Of a DNA stretch of 11,022 bases, positions 1 through 8,127 are shown piece by piece. Below the pieces are notes generated by a model. The model had not been told where the DNA came from. It was given only the letters and a program-made list of their open reading frames with translations, and did no database searches. Source of the DNA: Basidiobolus heterosporus B8920 (Eukaryota > Basidiobolomycota > Basidiobolomycetes > Basidiobolales > Basidiobolaceae). The position numbers and the translations under genes were made by a program. The stretch is from contig JNET01034829.1 of assembly GCA_000697455.1 (NCBI GenBank), forward strand, positions 1 to 11,022. Reading direction: 5' to 3'. Numbering within the stretch: the first letter of the stretch is position 1; each line of letters starts with the position of its first letter.

Positions 1-462
1 AGAAATGCTGATGAAGATGTTGGCCAACATGCTGTAGCATATTGGCTTGGGGCTCACAGCCTGATAAGATAAGTGTAAGTGATGTAAAGCTGATTGAAGT
101 GACTATATTGATAGCAAATTATGGACTTTTTATCAATTAAATTAACAGGTTAGGGCTGAAAGTTCACCATGATATTCAAAAGTCAAATGCACCATATAAG
201 AAGTAATTTGAGTGGTAACAATTTAATTTGGTATTTGGAATGGGATGGCCAGTTTGGCAATCATGATGATGTTATCAATGCTGGTGGGAAGAGTCTCTGA
301 TAAGTGTTTTAGCCTTGAATACTTTTCCAAAACTTTGTGGAGAGTAGAAAATGCCCTTGCTTGTTGGCACAGGCGGCCTTGGAGGCTGTAGTATCCTACA
401 TTTGGTATTTTTTGTGGCCGGGGGTGGTGTTTAAGCTTCCTTTTAAAGCACTATAGCCAAAT
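1..462. other. Unassigned sequence, no gene recognised
   Basis: No long open frame, LTR match or known protein motif is visible on either strand. The patch at about 340-430 is richer in G and C than its surroundings and holds three of the window's few CpG sites, but the short peptides it encodes match nothing I know. The stretch is bounded on the right by the first LTR-B copy. It may be another decayed repeat or host intergenic DNA. Confidence 0.5.
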
Positions 463-818
463 TGATACACTGAATTAGTTGAAAGTTCATTGGAGTTAAA
501 TATATCTGTTTTGGCTTATACAGTCTGATATATCGAGTCGGTAACTCAGTACTTATAGCTTACCATGTGATAAGACTATAGAATGTTGTAAATTGACCAA
601 TGCTTACCATGGGTACAATCTGGCAAAGATATGGGATAATTTGCGTGGGTTTTTGGAATTTTGTCTTTGTGAGAGGAAACTTACCTCTGAACAATAATTA
701 GCCCATCTAGAGGCTCTTAAAAGGCCTACCAAATTGTAGCAGATCAAAAGCAAAATACATCAAGATAGTTAAGAAACAATCCTGGAATGTTTGGATGCAA
801 TATTACATTACCTTATCA
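463..818 (+). repeat. LTR-B copy 1, strongly diverged solo LTR
   Basis: This is a member of the ~355-bp family defined best at 8966-9320. It starts with TGATAC, carries the shared block around ACTTATAGCTTACCATGTGA (about 552-571), then the block around GGAATTTTGTCTTTGTGAGA (about 655-674), and ends in a TTGGATGCAATATTACATTA-like segment closing with CA at 818. Length (356 bp) agrees with the other full copies. The flanking five bases (458-462 and 819-823) do not match, so a target duplication is no longer readable. No primer site or coding sequence follows, so it is best read as a solo LTR. It is the most diverged full-length copy. Confidence 0.65.
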
Positions 819-900
819 CTTCCTCTCAACCAAGTTGGTTTCTAAGTGTCTTGGATTATTACTTTGGGAATGATTTAGTAGGTACATCTTCTATAATATG

Positions 901-1255
901 TGATACTATAAACCGGAGTGATTAGCAGATAATGACAGTGAAAATATTAGTTGTAGTGTAGGCACTGGTCACTTATTGAGTAAATATCATGGTACTTATA
1001 GTTTGCCATATAATAAGTCAGTATGACACTGTAAAAGATTGACAATCACAGTATGAATAATCTGGTGAAGATTTGAGATGATTTGAGTAAGTTTTGGTAA
1101 TTTTGATAATTTTTGGTTTTTGAGTAGGAAAGTGATTCTGATCTGCACTTGAGCCATATAGATGTTTTTCAGAGTCCTGCTGCAGTGTAGAATACTTGTA
1201 AATACTTAGGAATGGCCTATGAAGTGATTAGTTCCATTACTACACTATTTGAACA
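901..1255 (+). repeat. LTR-B copy 2, solo LTR
   Basis: The copy is 355 bp long, beginning TGATACTATAAACCGGAGTG and ending TACACTATTTGAACA. It aligns end to end with 8966-9320, with long shared blocks such as TCTGGTGAAGATTTG, TTTTGGTAATTTTGA and CAGAGTCCTG. TG...CA ends and family length support an LTR. The flanks ATATG (896-900) and ATACC (1256-1260) share three of five bases, which fits a decayed target duplication but does not prove one. No internal region is attached. Confidence 0.8.
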
Positions 1256-1364
1256 ATACCTGTGCTAAGACAGCATGCCAACTATTCCAACTGATTGACC
1301 TGCTTCTCCAAAAGGGAATGTTGAATGTGAATGTGCTTTGTTCTATCACAATTGTTAGGGTTTC

Positions 1365-1608
1365 TAGCTAGGGTACTGCAGCTCTTGTGTCTTTTCACGC
1401 ACCAGTAGGTATTTAGGAGCTCTCAAGTACTGTAGGCCCAGTTCTAGGGTTCTCTTCAAGTATCTGAGCATTCTTTTTATTGCTCTTTCAGTCCTGAACC
1501 CTGCACAAATTGGATTACAGCACCAACTGCCCCTACAATATCAGAATATGTGGCAATCATCATGTACATTAGACTATCAACCTTAGACTGATAGGCAATA
1601 GTTTAATT
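1365..1608 (-). pseudogene. Ty1/copia reverse transcriptase/RNase H remnant (part 1)
   Basis: Read on the minus strand, this encodes wording typical of the copia RT C-terminus and the RT-RNase H link: YQSKVDSLMYMMIAT, then IVGAVGAVIQF, then RMLRYLKRTLELGLQYL. These match the family's usual 'YQSAVGSLMYL..TRPDI', '..AVSQF' and 'AVKRILRYLKGT..LGL' stretches. In the cell this enzyme would copy element RNA into cDNA inside the virus-like particle. Here it is a broken fossil with several breaks. The upstream (N-terminal) side continues at 1977-2036, the two parts being separated by an LTR-B insertion. The boundary at about 1365 is approximate. Confidence 0.8.
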
Positions 1609-1613
1609 GTTAT
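1609..1613. repeat. Target-site duplication GTTAT, left of LTR-B copy 3
   Basis: The five bases GTTAT stand directly left of the inverted LTR-B, and the same five occur directly right of it at 1972-1976. Five-base duplications are the usual size for copia and gypsy integration. The match depends on placing the LTR edge at 1971. Confidence 0.65.
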
Positions 1614-1971
1614 TGGTGAGATAGTGTAGCAGTGCACCTATATTGCTTCAAAATTTATTTGTCAGTACTTCTTAAGACTTACCGTTTGTTCAGGACCCTA
1701 AAATCATCCAAATGGTCTGGACATTGAACATGAACACTTTCATATTCTTAATCAAAAACAAATCTCAAAATCGCTAAAACAGATTCAAGCCACCACAAAT
1801 CTTCACCAGATAGTTCCCAGTGTGATTATCAATCTTTTACAATGTCATACAGTTCCAGTTCATGCTGAACTCTAAGACCCACACTTTGTACTTTGTTGAA
1901 GACAAGTGTCTAAGCTTCAACTTGTGTTTTCACTGTAATGAGCCACTAATCACTCCAGTTTATTGTATTTG
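1614..1971 (-). repeat. LTR-B copy 3, inverted solo LTR inside a copia remnant
   Basis: The reverse complement aligns along its whole length with 8966-9320: ATACAATAAACTGGAGTGAT near its start, TTGTAAAAGATTGATAATCA and TCTGGTGAAGATTTG in the middle, and a CTACACTATCTCACCA end. It measures about 358 bp. GTTAT flanks it on both sides. Minus-strand copia RT wording lies on its left (YQSKVDSLMYM) and can be followed weakly on its right (LKSRCETY), so the LTR went into an existing copia copy. A later LTR-LTR recombination would have left the solo LTR. Confidence 0.82.
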
Positions 1972-1976
1972 GTTAT
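1972..1976. repeat. Target-site duplication GTTAT, right of LTR-B copy 3
   Basis: Second copy of the GTTAT pair that brackets the inverted LTR-B at 1614-1971. Confidence 0.65.
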
Positions 1977-2036
1977 AAGTCTCACATCTACTTTTTAAAC
2001 TATATTCACAAATCTAATTACGCACATTTTCCATCA
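1977..2036 (-). pseudogene. Ty1/copia RT remnant (part 2, short)
   Basis: On the minus strand this short stretch keeps the reading direction of the fossil at 1365-1608 and includes LKSRCETY just before the LTR-B insertion, where copia RTs often have a 'KL(K/R)S...' linker ahead of 'YQS..GSLMYL'. The similarity is weak and the assignment rests mostly on position across the GTTAT duplication. At about 2037 it gives way abruptly to a plus-strand gag start. Confidence 0.45.
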
Positions 2037-2143
2037 ATTAACAACTTTGATGGCAAGAACTTTTGCATCTGGAAGATCAGCATGCAAATGATGTTGCAGG
2101 AGAGAGGTCTTTGGAATATTGTATGATGGCAGGATAGAAGAGT
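2037..2143 (+). pseudogene. Ty1/copia gag N-terminus remnant
   Basis: The plus strand reads NNFDGKNFCIWKISMQMMLQ followed by ERGLWNIV. This is the characteristic opening of copia Gag ('L.G.NY..WK..M...L...GLW.IV'), the particle-forming protein. Only about 35 codons remain before the gypsy 5' LTR begins. Plus-strand copia resumes on the far side of the gypsy element, but there it is RT, so much of the element between is missing from the window. Whether the two plus-strand pieces come from one insertion cannot be shown here. Confidence 0.75.
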
Positions 2144-2521
2144 TGTAATTTTGGTAGAAGAAAGTTGTTTCTACACAGTTTGGAATACAAAATCAGATTC
2201 TACATATAAAAGTATGCTACATTCCTAGTTTTGGCTTATTTGGTTAACTCAAGTATTTGTTACAGTGATTGCTTTAATCTTATTTCTATCAGTTATAATC
2301 AATTTCTCAGGCATTCTATTTGTGGCTTTTGATAATATGTCAGCTGGCTACTATAGCAGGCATTATCATTAGTACTGTGACATTACGGATATTATGCTCT
2401 AGCTGTCAAATATTGGTACAAGTACCAGGCTATTTTCTACAATTAAGACTAGACAGGTTTTAATGATTAAAACATTAGCTTGCCCACTACTCTCAATAAC
2501 ACTTTACTATGTATTATAGCA
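2144..2521 (+). repeat. 5' LTR (LTR-A) of the gypsy element
   Basis: The LTR starts TGTAATTTTGGTAG and ends TGTATTATAGCA, with TG...CA ends. It aligns end to end with 6276-6653 at the same length, and with the inverted copy at 5170-5550. The best conserved blocks are CTTATTTGGTTAACT, TCTTATTTCTATCAG, ATTTGTGGCTTTTGATAA and ACTACTCTCAATAACACTTT. A TATAAAA string at 2205-2211 could be the promoter TATA box, but it is not equally clear in the other copies. Confidence 0.9.
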
Positions 2522-2522
2522 T

Positions 2523-2532
2523 TGGTAGGAGC
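2523..2532 (+). promoter_or_regulatory. Primer binding site, initiator tRNA-Met type
   Basis: TGGTAGGAGC begins one base after the 5' LTR ends. It resembles TGGTATCAGAGC, the common site complementary to the 3' end of initiator tRNA-Met used to prime minus-strand DNA synthesis in many gypsy and copia elements. Position and partial match make this likely, and they also fix the 5' LTR boundary. Confidence 0.7.
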
Positions 2533-2564
2533 AAATGATCACCCTCTGTACCTCTGCCAAGATC

Positions 2565-3563
2565 AAGATGCCTTGAGCAGAATTTACCAACTGAAACTCA
2601 GCCTTGCAAAGACTACTGCAGCAGCAAAATAACCTTTTACAGTACTTAGATACTCAGAGTGCCATAAACTAACAAGTAGTGTAGACCACCAACTCTGGAA
2701 GCAGCTCTATTCAGATGGATGTTAGTATTCACCATAGCCTACAAGATGAAGATTTAAGATATTGGCTACTTCAGTTGTAACAGGCATTCTTTGCTTAGAG
2801 AGCCCCTGACTAAAGAAAAGTGCATAATGTCTCTTCATACCTTGGATCTGCAGCTTTAGAGTGGTACCAGAACAGAAAAGAAAATGCAGAGATGCATCAA
2901 GCCCCATCTATCAGCACATGTGAAGGAATTGTCTTGGCTATTAAGGAGGCATTCCAGCAACTGAGCCAGCAGACTCCAGTAAGAAAGAAACTCATAGTGT
3001 TGCAGCAAAAAGGATCTGTCCAGGGGTATGTCTATGAACTCAGAAATATGATAGGCTAAATTGAACACATGCATAAGCTTGAGCAAGTACAGTACTTTGT
3101 TGAAGGATTAAAGGCCAAAGCAGGAGCTAACGTGAGCTCCAGAGCACTAACTACAATTGAGGAAGCCATTAGAATTGCAGGAAACTATGAGAGTGCCATG
3201 TATGGAATAGGAAGATTTCCTGGTAAACCAAAAGTAACCTTCAGAAGCCCAGACAAAAGTACCTCCCAAGTGGTGCTCATGGAGTCAGGAGTCATACAGA
3301 GTCTACCTACCAAAGAAGATGGCAAAAAGCTTGGACTTTGTTTCATATGGCACAGGAAAGGCCATACTGCCAGATACTGTAAGAACTGCCCCCAGTCATT
3401 CCCCCCAAAGACACTGGTCACTGCTAATCAGTCTTCCAAGAGGTGCCTGAAAGCAAAAATGAAAGCACATCAGTTGACGACAGCTGATTTGCAAGAACTC
3501 TGTAGCAGAATATCAAATGTACCTTGTAGCCTTAATTATAGAATAAGATCAAGACCTAAGTGA
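2565..3563 (+). pseudogene. Gypsy gag remnant (capsid and zinc knuckle)
   Basis: Gag forms the virus-like particle and binds element RNA. The best stretch of the capsid region is at about 2830-3200, with LGSAALEWYQNR, AIKEAFQQLSQQTPVRKKL, KGSVQGYVYELRNMIG and LEQVQYFVEGLKAKAG followed by TTIEEAIRIAGNYESAMYG. These match the Ty3-type retrotransposon gag pattern ('W(W)..', 'F....R..L..L.Q.GSV..Y...F', 'YFVEGL', 'EEAI..A..Y..A'). A retroviral-type zinc knuckle with RKGHTARYC lies at about 3340-3390. The region before 2800 is poorly preserved and is assigned by position between primer site and capsid. It is broken. Confidence 0.82.
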
Positions 3564-3589
3564 CTCTGATGTTCTTAAGCCTGTAAAGG

Positions 3590-4090
3590 GGTACAGTAAT
3601 GTCTTTCCTGAGTCCCTGACTCAGCTTACACCAGAAAAGATGATAATCAGGCTACTGATACTGGAGATAGCCTATCTATAAGCATGATACCCTAGAGAAT
3701 AAGCTCATTGGAATTAGAAGAGCTCAGAAAGCAACCTGATAAGTTATTATATCAAGGATTTATTAGACCCAACAAATCATCATGGGACTCATCTGTACTA
3801 TTCATAAAGTAGAATGGTGGTGCATTGACTGCAGAGCACTGAATTCTGTCACTGTGAAGAACAAGTATCCATTTCTCAGGATTCATGAGATGCTAGACAA
3901 GCCAAATGGAGCCAGATTCTTCACCAAATCAGACTTCAGATCAGGCTACAACCCAGTTATAAAAGAGTGGCAACAACCTTGGTCTATCAAGGAGCTAAAT
4001 TCATTCCTAGAACTAACCTTGTACTTTAGAATATTTGTGAAGCCATTTGCTGCCATTGCTGCCCCTTTAACTAAATAGCTGAAGAAACAA
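3590..4090 (+). pseudogene. Gypsy reverse transcriptase remnant
   Basis: Recognisable RT landmarks are ISSLELEELRKQPDK, GFIRPNKSSWDSSVLFI, CIDCRALNSVTVKNKYPF and ARFFTKSDFRSGY, which are the N-terminal fingers and palm of a gypsy RT ('CIDYRALN..T.KN.YPLP.I', 'FTK.DL.SGY'). Further on come SIKELNSFLELTLYFRIFVK and AAIAAPLTK, from the thumb and connection ('...LQSFLGL.NYYR.FV..FA.IA.PLT'). The domain is shorter than a normal gypsy RT and is not functional. No separate aspartic protease is readable between gag and this region. Confidence 0.88.
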
Positions 4091-4548
4091 TCTGTACATT
4101 AATGGATCCTAACCTTCAGAGTAGCAATTCAGATGCTGAAGAAAGTATTGGCCCAATGACCAAAACTTAAGCAACCAGTTCTTAGTAAATGCTTCCTACT
4201 CATGACCAATGCCACAGACTTTCCACAGGAGGAGTAATTGGCTAGATTCATGACTCTGTAGAGTTTCCTACAGCCTTGAGTCCACAAAGTTACACGCAGC
4301 AGAAGCCAATCATCCACTTTGTTAAACAAAGCTACTAACTATTAGATATTGTCTTAAGATCTGGAGATTCCATATTGAAGGAGTTAAGTGTACTGTAAGG
4401 ACTGACCATACCTCACTCATATACTTAAAAACTCAGAAGGTGTCAAGTAAACAAATGGGACATTGGTTTGAGTATATTCAGTAGTATGACCTAAAGGTAT
4501 GCTACACTCTGGGAAAGAACAATGCTGTTACTGATGCCTTGCCAAGAA
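4091..4548 (+). pseudogene. Gypsy RNase H remnant
   Basis: This follows RT as in all gypsy pol genes. Readable segments include LLMTNATDFP (usual 'ETDASDFA'), the HIEGVKCTVRTDHTSLIYLK stretch (usual 'F.V.TDH.SL.YL') and YTLGKNNAVTDALPRN (usual 'Y.PGK.N.VADALSR'). The enzyme removes the RNA strand of the RNA-DNA hybrid during reverse transcription. It is broken, but the end-of-domain motif is clear and fixes the border to integrase. Confidence 0.85.
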
Positions 4549-6235
4549 ATCAAATGCTGCTAAATCAAATCAAGGAAACGGACTGGCATATGCTAATATC
4601 AGAGTATCTGAAGGAAAATAAGATAACTTCTGCTTGGGATGAGTCTACTGAATATGTGGTCAAGAAAGAGGCCAAGAACTGTGTGGTGAATGAGGAAACA
4701 CTCATCAGGATTTTTAATGGTATTCCCATCCCATTCTGCACCTGTGTCAGTAGACTGGACTTAGTTCACCAGTTATAGCATAGCTATGGATACTCAGGAA
4801 TTGAATGAACCTATGATTTGGTGAAAATTAAAGCATGATGGCCAAATCTAAAAGTAGATGATGGGAAGCTTGTGAGAACCTACCCTTACTGCCAGCTCAA
4901 TAAGGAGTAAAAAAGAAGGCTAGCTGAGCTATTGCACTTGAAGCCTGCAGCTCCTTTTGAGAAATGGAATATAGACTCTGTTGGCAGGCAGCTTATATCA
5001 AAGAAAGGAAACAGATGGATCCTGGATGCCATTGACCGTACACTAAATGGCCTGTTACTAGAGCTGTATTTGTTGCTACTGAAGAGATTGTTGCCAATTT
5101 CATTTACCATGAGATCCTGATAGAGTTTCATATACATCTCAAGCAATCTCAGATGACAAATAGTGCCATTGATATGATACTTAAGAAAGTGTTATTGAGA
5201 GTAGTGGATAAGCTAGTATTTAAATCACTAAAACTTGTCTGGTCTTTATTGAGGAAAATAGCTTGATATTTATACTAATTTTTGATAACTGTGGATTAAG
5301 ATCCATGATATCATATTACTAATCATGATTCCTAATATAGTAGTCAGCTGATATCATATCAAGAGCCACAAATAGAATATTCTGGAAATTGATAGAAACT
5401 GATAGAAATAAGATTAGATCAATAATTGCAAGAAATACTTAAAGTTAACCAAATAAGCTGAAAATTGGATTATAGGGGTATTTTTACGTGTAGAATCTGA
5501 TTCTGCACTCAAAATTGGGTAAAAATAACTAATTTCTACTGAAATTACAACCGGCTGCCCTGTTGGAATGCAGTCTGATAGAGGTGCTAGTTTTATGGCC
5601 AAGACTCTGGAGAAGTATCTAGAGCTACAATAGATTAAGCTTCTTAGAATATCTGCTTATCATGCAAGAACTAGTGATGTAACTGAAAAGTTTGGTAAGA
5701 TGCTAGCCAAATATCCCAATGGCTAACTGCCTGAATGGGATGAGTACTTGGATCAAGCCCTCTTTCCCTGCAGAAACAACAATCATATTGCCACAGAGAA
5801 ATCACCATTCTACTTAGCTTATGGATATTAACCTAGAGTACCTGGATTAATTACTCAGCCAAGTGCTCTGACACATTTGAAGATGAAATCAGTCTAAACT
5901 AGGAGAAAAGGTTTACAAAGCTAAAGAATAACAGTCATGAAGCAAAACTGAATATTATGCAACAACCTGACAAGATCAAAGAGTGATATGATGAAGGAGT
6001 AGAGGCAGAAGTTTTGAATACTGAAACATTATTCTACTAAGAAACAATGCTAAGTAGAGGTTTGCGCCACTTTGGGTTGGTCCTTATAAGATTATTAGAG
6101 CATATCCATTAGAGTCTTAGTAACTTGTGGAGAAGAATGGAGCCATTAAGGAGGATTCAGTGTATAGAGATGGACTGAAACTAGCAAAAGTAGAAAATGC
6201 AAGTTCTAGCAAACTTTGGTATTCAAAGACAGAGT
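4549..6235 (+). pseudogene. Gypsy integrase remnant, split by an inverted LTR-A
   Basis: Integrase would join element cDNA to host DNA. The zinc-binding N-terminal part (about 4760-4910) keeps LVHQL and the TYPYCQLNK stretch. The core has PFEKWNIDSVG and GNRWILDAIDRT (about 4955-5045) around the first acidic residue. Beyond the inserted LTR come GCPVGMQSDRGASFMAKTLE (second acidic residue, about 5553-5615), the YHARTSDVTEKFG helix with the glutamate (about 5655-5700), and LDQALFPC with FYLAYGY. The C-terminal part has GPYKIIRAYPLES (about 6078-6117) and YRDGLKLAKVENA. The host-derived-looking interruption at about 5125-5552 is the LTR described separately. It is broken in many places. Confidence 0.85.
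5170..5550 (-). repeat. Inverted full-length LTR-A inside the gypsy integrase
   Basis: The reverse complement starts TGTAATTTCAGTAG and ends TTAAGTATCATATCA. It is 381 bp long and matches both LTRs of the host gypsy element along its whole length, with blocks such as CAGCTTATTTGGTTAACTTT and CCACTACTCTCAATAACACT. No internal region accompanies it, so it looks like a solo LTR of the same family, inserted in opposite direction. Flanks GCCAT (5165-5169) and ACCGG (5551-5555) match at two bases only. About 45 bp on its left (5125-5169) fit neither integrase nor LTR. Confidence 0.88.
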
Positions 6236-6275
6236 GTGTTGGAGAACCAACAACAAATTAAATATGTCATAATGC

Positions 6276-6653
6276 TATAGTTTTGGTAGTAAATAGTTGT
6301 TTCAGTACAATTAGAGTGTCAAACCAGATCTTAAATGTAAAAATACCCTGATATCCCAATTTTCAGCTCACTTAGTTAACTTTAACTATATCTTACAATT
6401 TTTGATTTGATCTCATTTCTATCAATTTTTGTCAGTTTCTCAAAAGTTTTATTGTGGCTTTTGATAACATATCAGCTGATTACTAGCTCAGGAACTATGG
6501 TCAGTCATGTTGTATCATAGATCCTGAGTTACAGTTATTACAAATTTATATATAGACCAAGCTATTTTCCATAATAAAAACCAGACAATTTTTAGTTATT
6601 GAAACATTAGCTTATCCACCACTCTAAATAATGCTTTCTTAAGCACTATAGCA
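6276..6653 (+). repeat. 3' LTR (LTR-A) of the gypsy element
   Basis: The LTR is 378 bp, opening TATAGTTTTGGTAG and ending AAGCACTATAGCA, collinear with 2144-2521. Shared blocks include ATTGTGGCTTTTGATAA, ACATTAGCTTATCCACCACT and the GCTATTTTCC region. The first dinucleotide no longer reads TG. A purine tract is expected just upstream, but nothing convincing stands at 6236-6275. Confidence 0.9.
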
Positions 6654-6834
6654 CATGTGCCAAAATACAGAATTAGAGTACAGGTTCTGAGCTGAATCAG
6701 TGGCTGCTGGTATTAATATCAATAATTGGTGCCTAGTAACTTTACTGAATTGTTCAATGCCCTTTGAATTGCAGGATGGTTGCGTATCAAATGTGGGAAA
6801 CCTGATGATTTTTGGTGATAGAACATTTTATGTA
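6654..6834 (+). other. Weakly assignable copia-flank sequence
   Basis: The stretch lies between the gypsy 3' LTR and the first clear copia RT wording. A short frame opens at 6700 (63 codons), but it looks like chance and overlaps the copia remnant in another frame. The string KCGKPDDF faintly recalls a Gag zinc knuckle, too weakly to call. Confidence 0.3.
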
Positions 6835-7740
6835 ATAATAAAAAACATTCTAAACCCAGATAATGGTGAGTTATATTGGCCAATGATGTAAATGAATGGG
6901 CAGCCTTGTGTGATTGGCTATTCATAGCCAGTGATGCAATGGAAAGTCCAGATTCAAAATTGTGGCATGCTGCCATGATGAATGATTACCAATCAGTAGT
7001 AGACACCAAAACATGGACTTTGGCATCAGTTCATTCAGGGAAAAACTCTTTAAGATACAAATAGGTTTGTAAGGTCAAAATCTATGCTGATTACACTGCA
7101 AACAAGCCAATAGCTAGAATGAGTACAAACAATACTTCCAGACTCCAGTAAATGATTTAACTGATACTGCTTCACCTGAGGTTAAATTTAACTATAACGG
7201 TGTAGTCCAGGTTCTCTCAGTTGTCTACTGGCATGACATATATCAGTTGAGAGTAAAAATAGCATTTCTGTATGGAGCAATTAGAGAGTTGGTTTAACCC
7301 AGAACCCCCAGGGATCTTCTGTAAGCTTTATTCATTCCCATATAGACTTTGGTTAAAATTTAGAGCTTAGCATTACATGCTGGATACAGACTAGGAGTAA
7401 TCTGAGTCTCAAAAAGCACAGCTTATCACAGTATTCAAGTAAAGTTGTTGAACAAAGGGTACAGATCCAGGCTCTGTATGTAAATGATGTCATGATAGCT
7501 ACAGCGGATCTAGCAGCTCTTAGGTAGACAGACTTGATCTCATCCAGCAACTTCTAGAAGAAACATAAGGGAAAAATAAGCTTTACCAATGTAATTGAGA
7601 TCAATTTAGACTTAGTTGGGCAGAAATCTGTGCCAAATCAGTCCAAGAACATCTCAGATATCAAAAGACACCTTGATGTGCAGGATTGCCAACATGTTGT
7701 AACAACACTGATGTAAATGTAAATTAAGCAGAAAGCATGT
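6835..7740 (+). pseudogene. Ty1/copia integrase-RT linker and reverse transcriptase remnant
   Basis: The plus strand carries ANDVNEWAALCDW, then SDAMESPDSKLWHAAMMNDY and QSVVDTKTW. These align closely with the better copia at the right end of the window (ANDVN...ESPDSELLHTAMMAEY). Further RT landmarks are ARMSTNN...QTPVND, AFLYGAIRE (usual 'TAFLNG.L.E'), LYVNDVMIATADLAAL (usual 'LYVDDM.I...') and SKNISDIKRHLDVQDCQHVV (usual 'Y..D.L.RF.M.DC.PV.TP'), giving the order from linker to RT C-terminus. It is an old, multiply broken fossil. It ends where an inverted LTR-A fragment begins. Confidence 0.83.
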
Positions 7741-7784
7741 GATAATAAATGAAAATCAATCAAATAAGAGCCAAAGCATGCCCA

Positions 7785-7990
7785 ATCAGCTGATATCTTA
7801 TTAAAAGACATAAATAGAGTATTGTGGAAACTGATAGACACCAATAGAAATATGATCAAATGAGTAACTGCAAGAAATACTTAAAATTAACCAAATAAGC
7901 TGAGAATTTAACTATAGGGGTATCTTACGTGTGGCATCTGATTCTGCACTTGAAACTGTGTAAAAACAGCTATTTTCTACCGAAATTACA
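7785..7990 (-). repeat. Truncated inverted LTR-A fragment
   Basis: The reverse complement begins TGTAATTTCGGTAGAAAA and follows LTR-A through AGCTTATTTGGTTAATTTTA, CATATTTCTATTGGTGTCTA and GATATCAGCTGA, then stops matching. About 206 bp, the 5' half of the LTR, is present. It is closest by eye to the inverted copy at 5170-5550; both share ATACCCCTATA and the CACGTAA string. It follows directly on the copia RT fossil. Confidence 0.85.
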
Positions 7991-8127
7991 ACACAAGTCT
8001 ATACTTTGATCTTATGTATGTTAAAGTTCTTCCCAGTCATAGCAAGAACAACCCAGTGATGAAATACTGTGATTTACATTGTGATATGTTGTAACATAGA
8101 TAGTAAATAGATGAAATAAAAGATAGT
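7991..8127. other. Unassigned spacer between two LTR-A copies
   Basis: No motif is recognised. A faint NNPV resemblance to the copia RNase H end was not accepted. Confidence 0.4.

Larger units (their letters stand above)
2144..6653 (+). mobile_element. Ty3/gypsy LTR retrotransposon, fossil, with both LTRs
   Basis: A Metaviridae-type element of about 4.5 kb in plus orientation: 378-bp 5' LTR, initiator-Met-type primer site, gag with zinc knuckle, RT, RNase H, integrase, 378-bp 3' LTR. RT before integrase gives the gypsy order. The two LTRs agree at only about 65-75% of positions by eye, so the insertion is very old or was heavily mutated. The coding region is badly broken, with well over a dozen breaks. 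It is shorter than a typical gypsy even with an extra inverted LTR-A in its integrase. Flanking 5-mers AGAGT (2139-2143) and CATGT (6654-6658) do not match convincingly. It lies between two stretches of copia sequence. No chromodomain, envelope gene or protease was recognised. Confidence 0.9.

Noticed and set aside
100-210. A further inverted LTR-A copy in the left end
   Set aside because: TTAACAGGTTAGGGCTGAAAG loosely resembles the inverted LTR-A block, but similarity does not extend on either side.
2722-3421. Minus-strand open frames over the gypsy gag
   Set aside because: They overlap recognisable plus-strand gag wording and show no protein motif; they are chance frames.
6770-6810. Gag zinc knuckle (KCGKPDDF)
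   Set aside because: The spacing of cysteines and histidine is not a CCHC knuckle, and the position next to the RT linker makes it unlikely.
8030-8110. End of copia RNase H (NNPV resembling 'KNPV.H.RTKHID')
   Set aside because: Only four residues agree convincingly and the following residues do not fit, so it was left unassigned.
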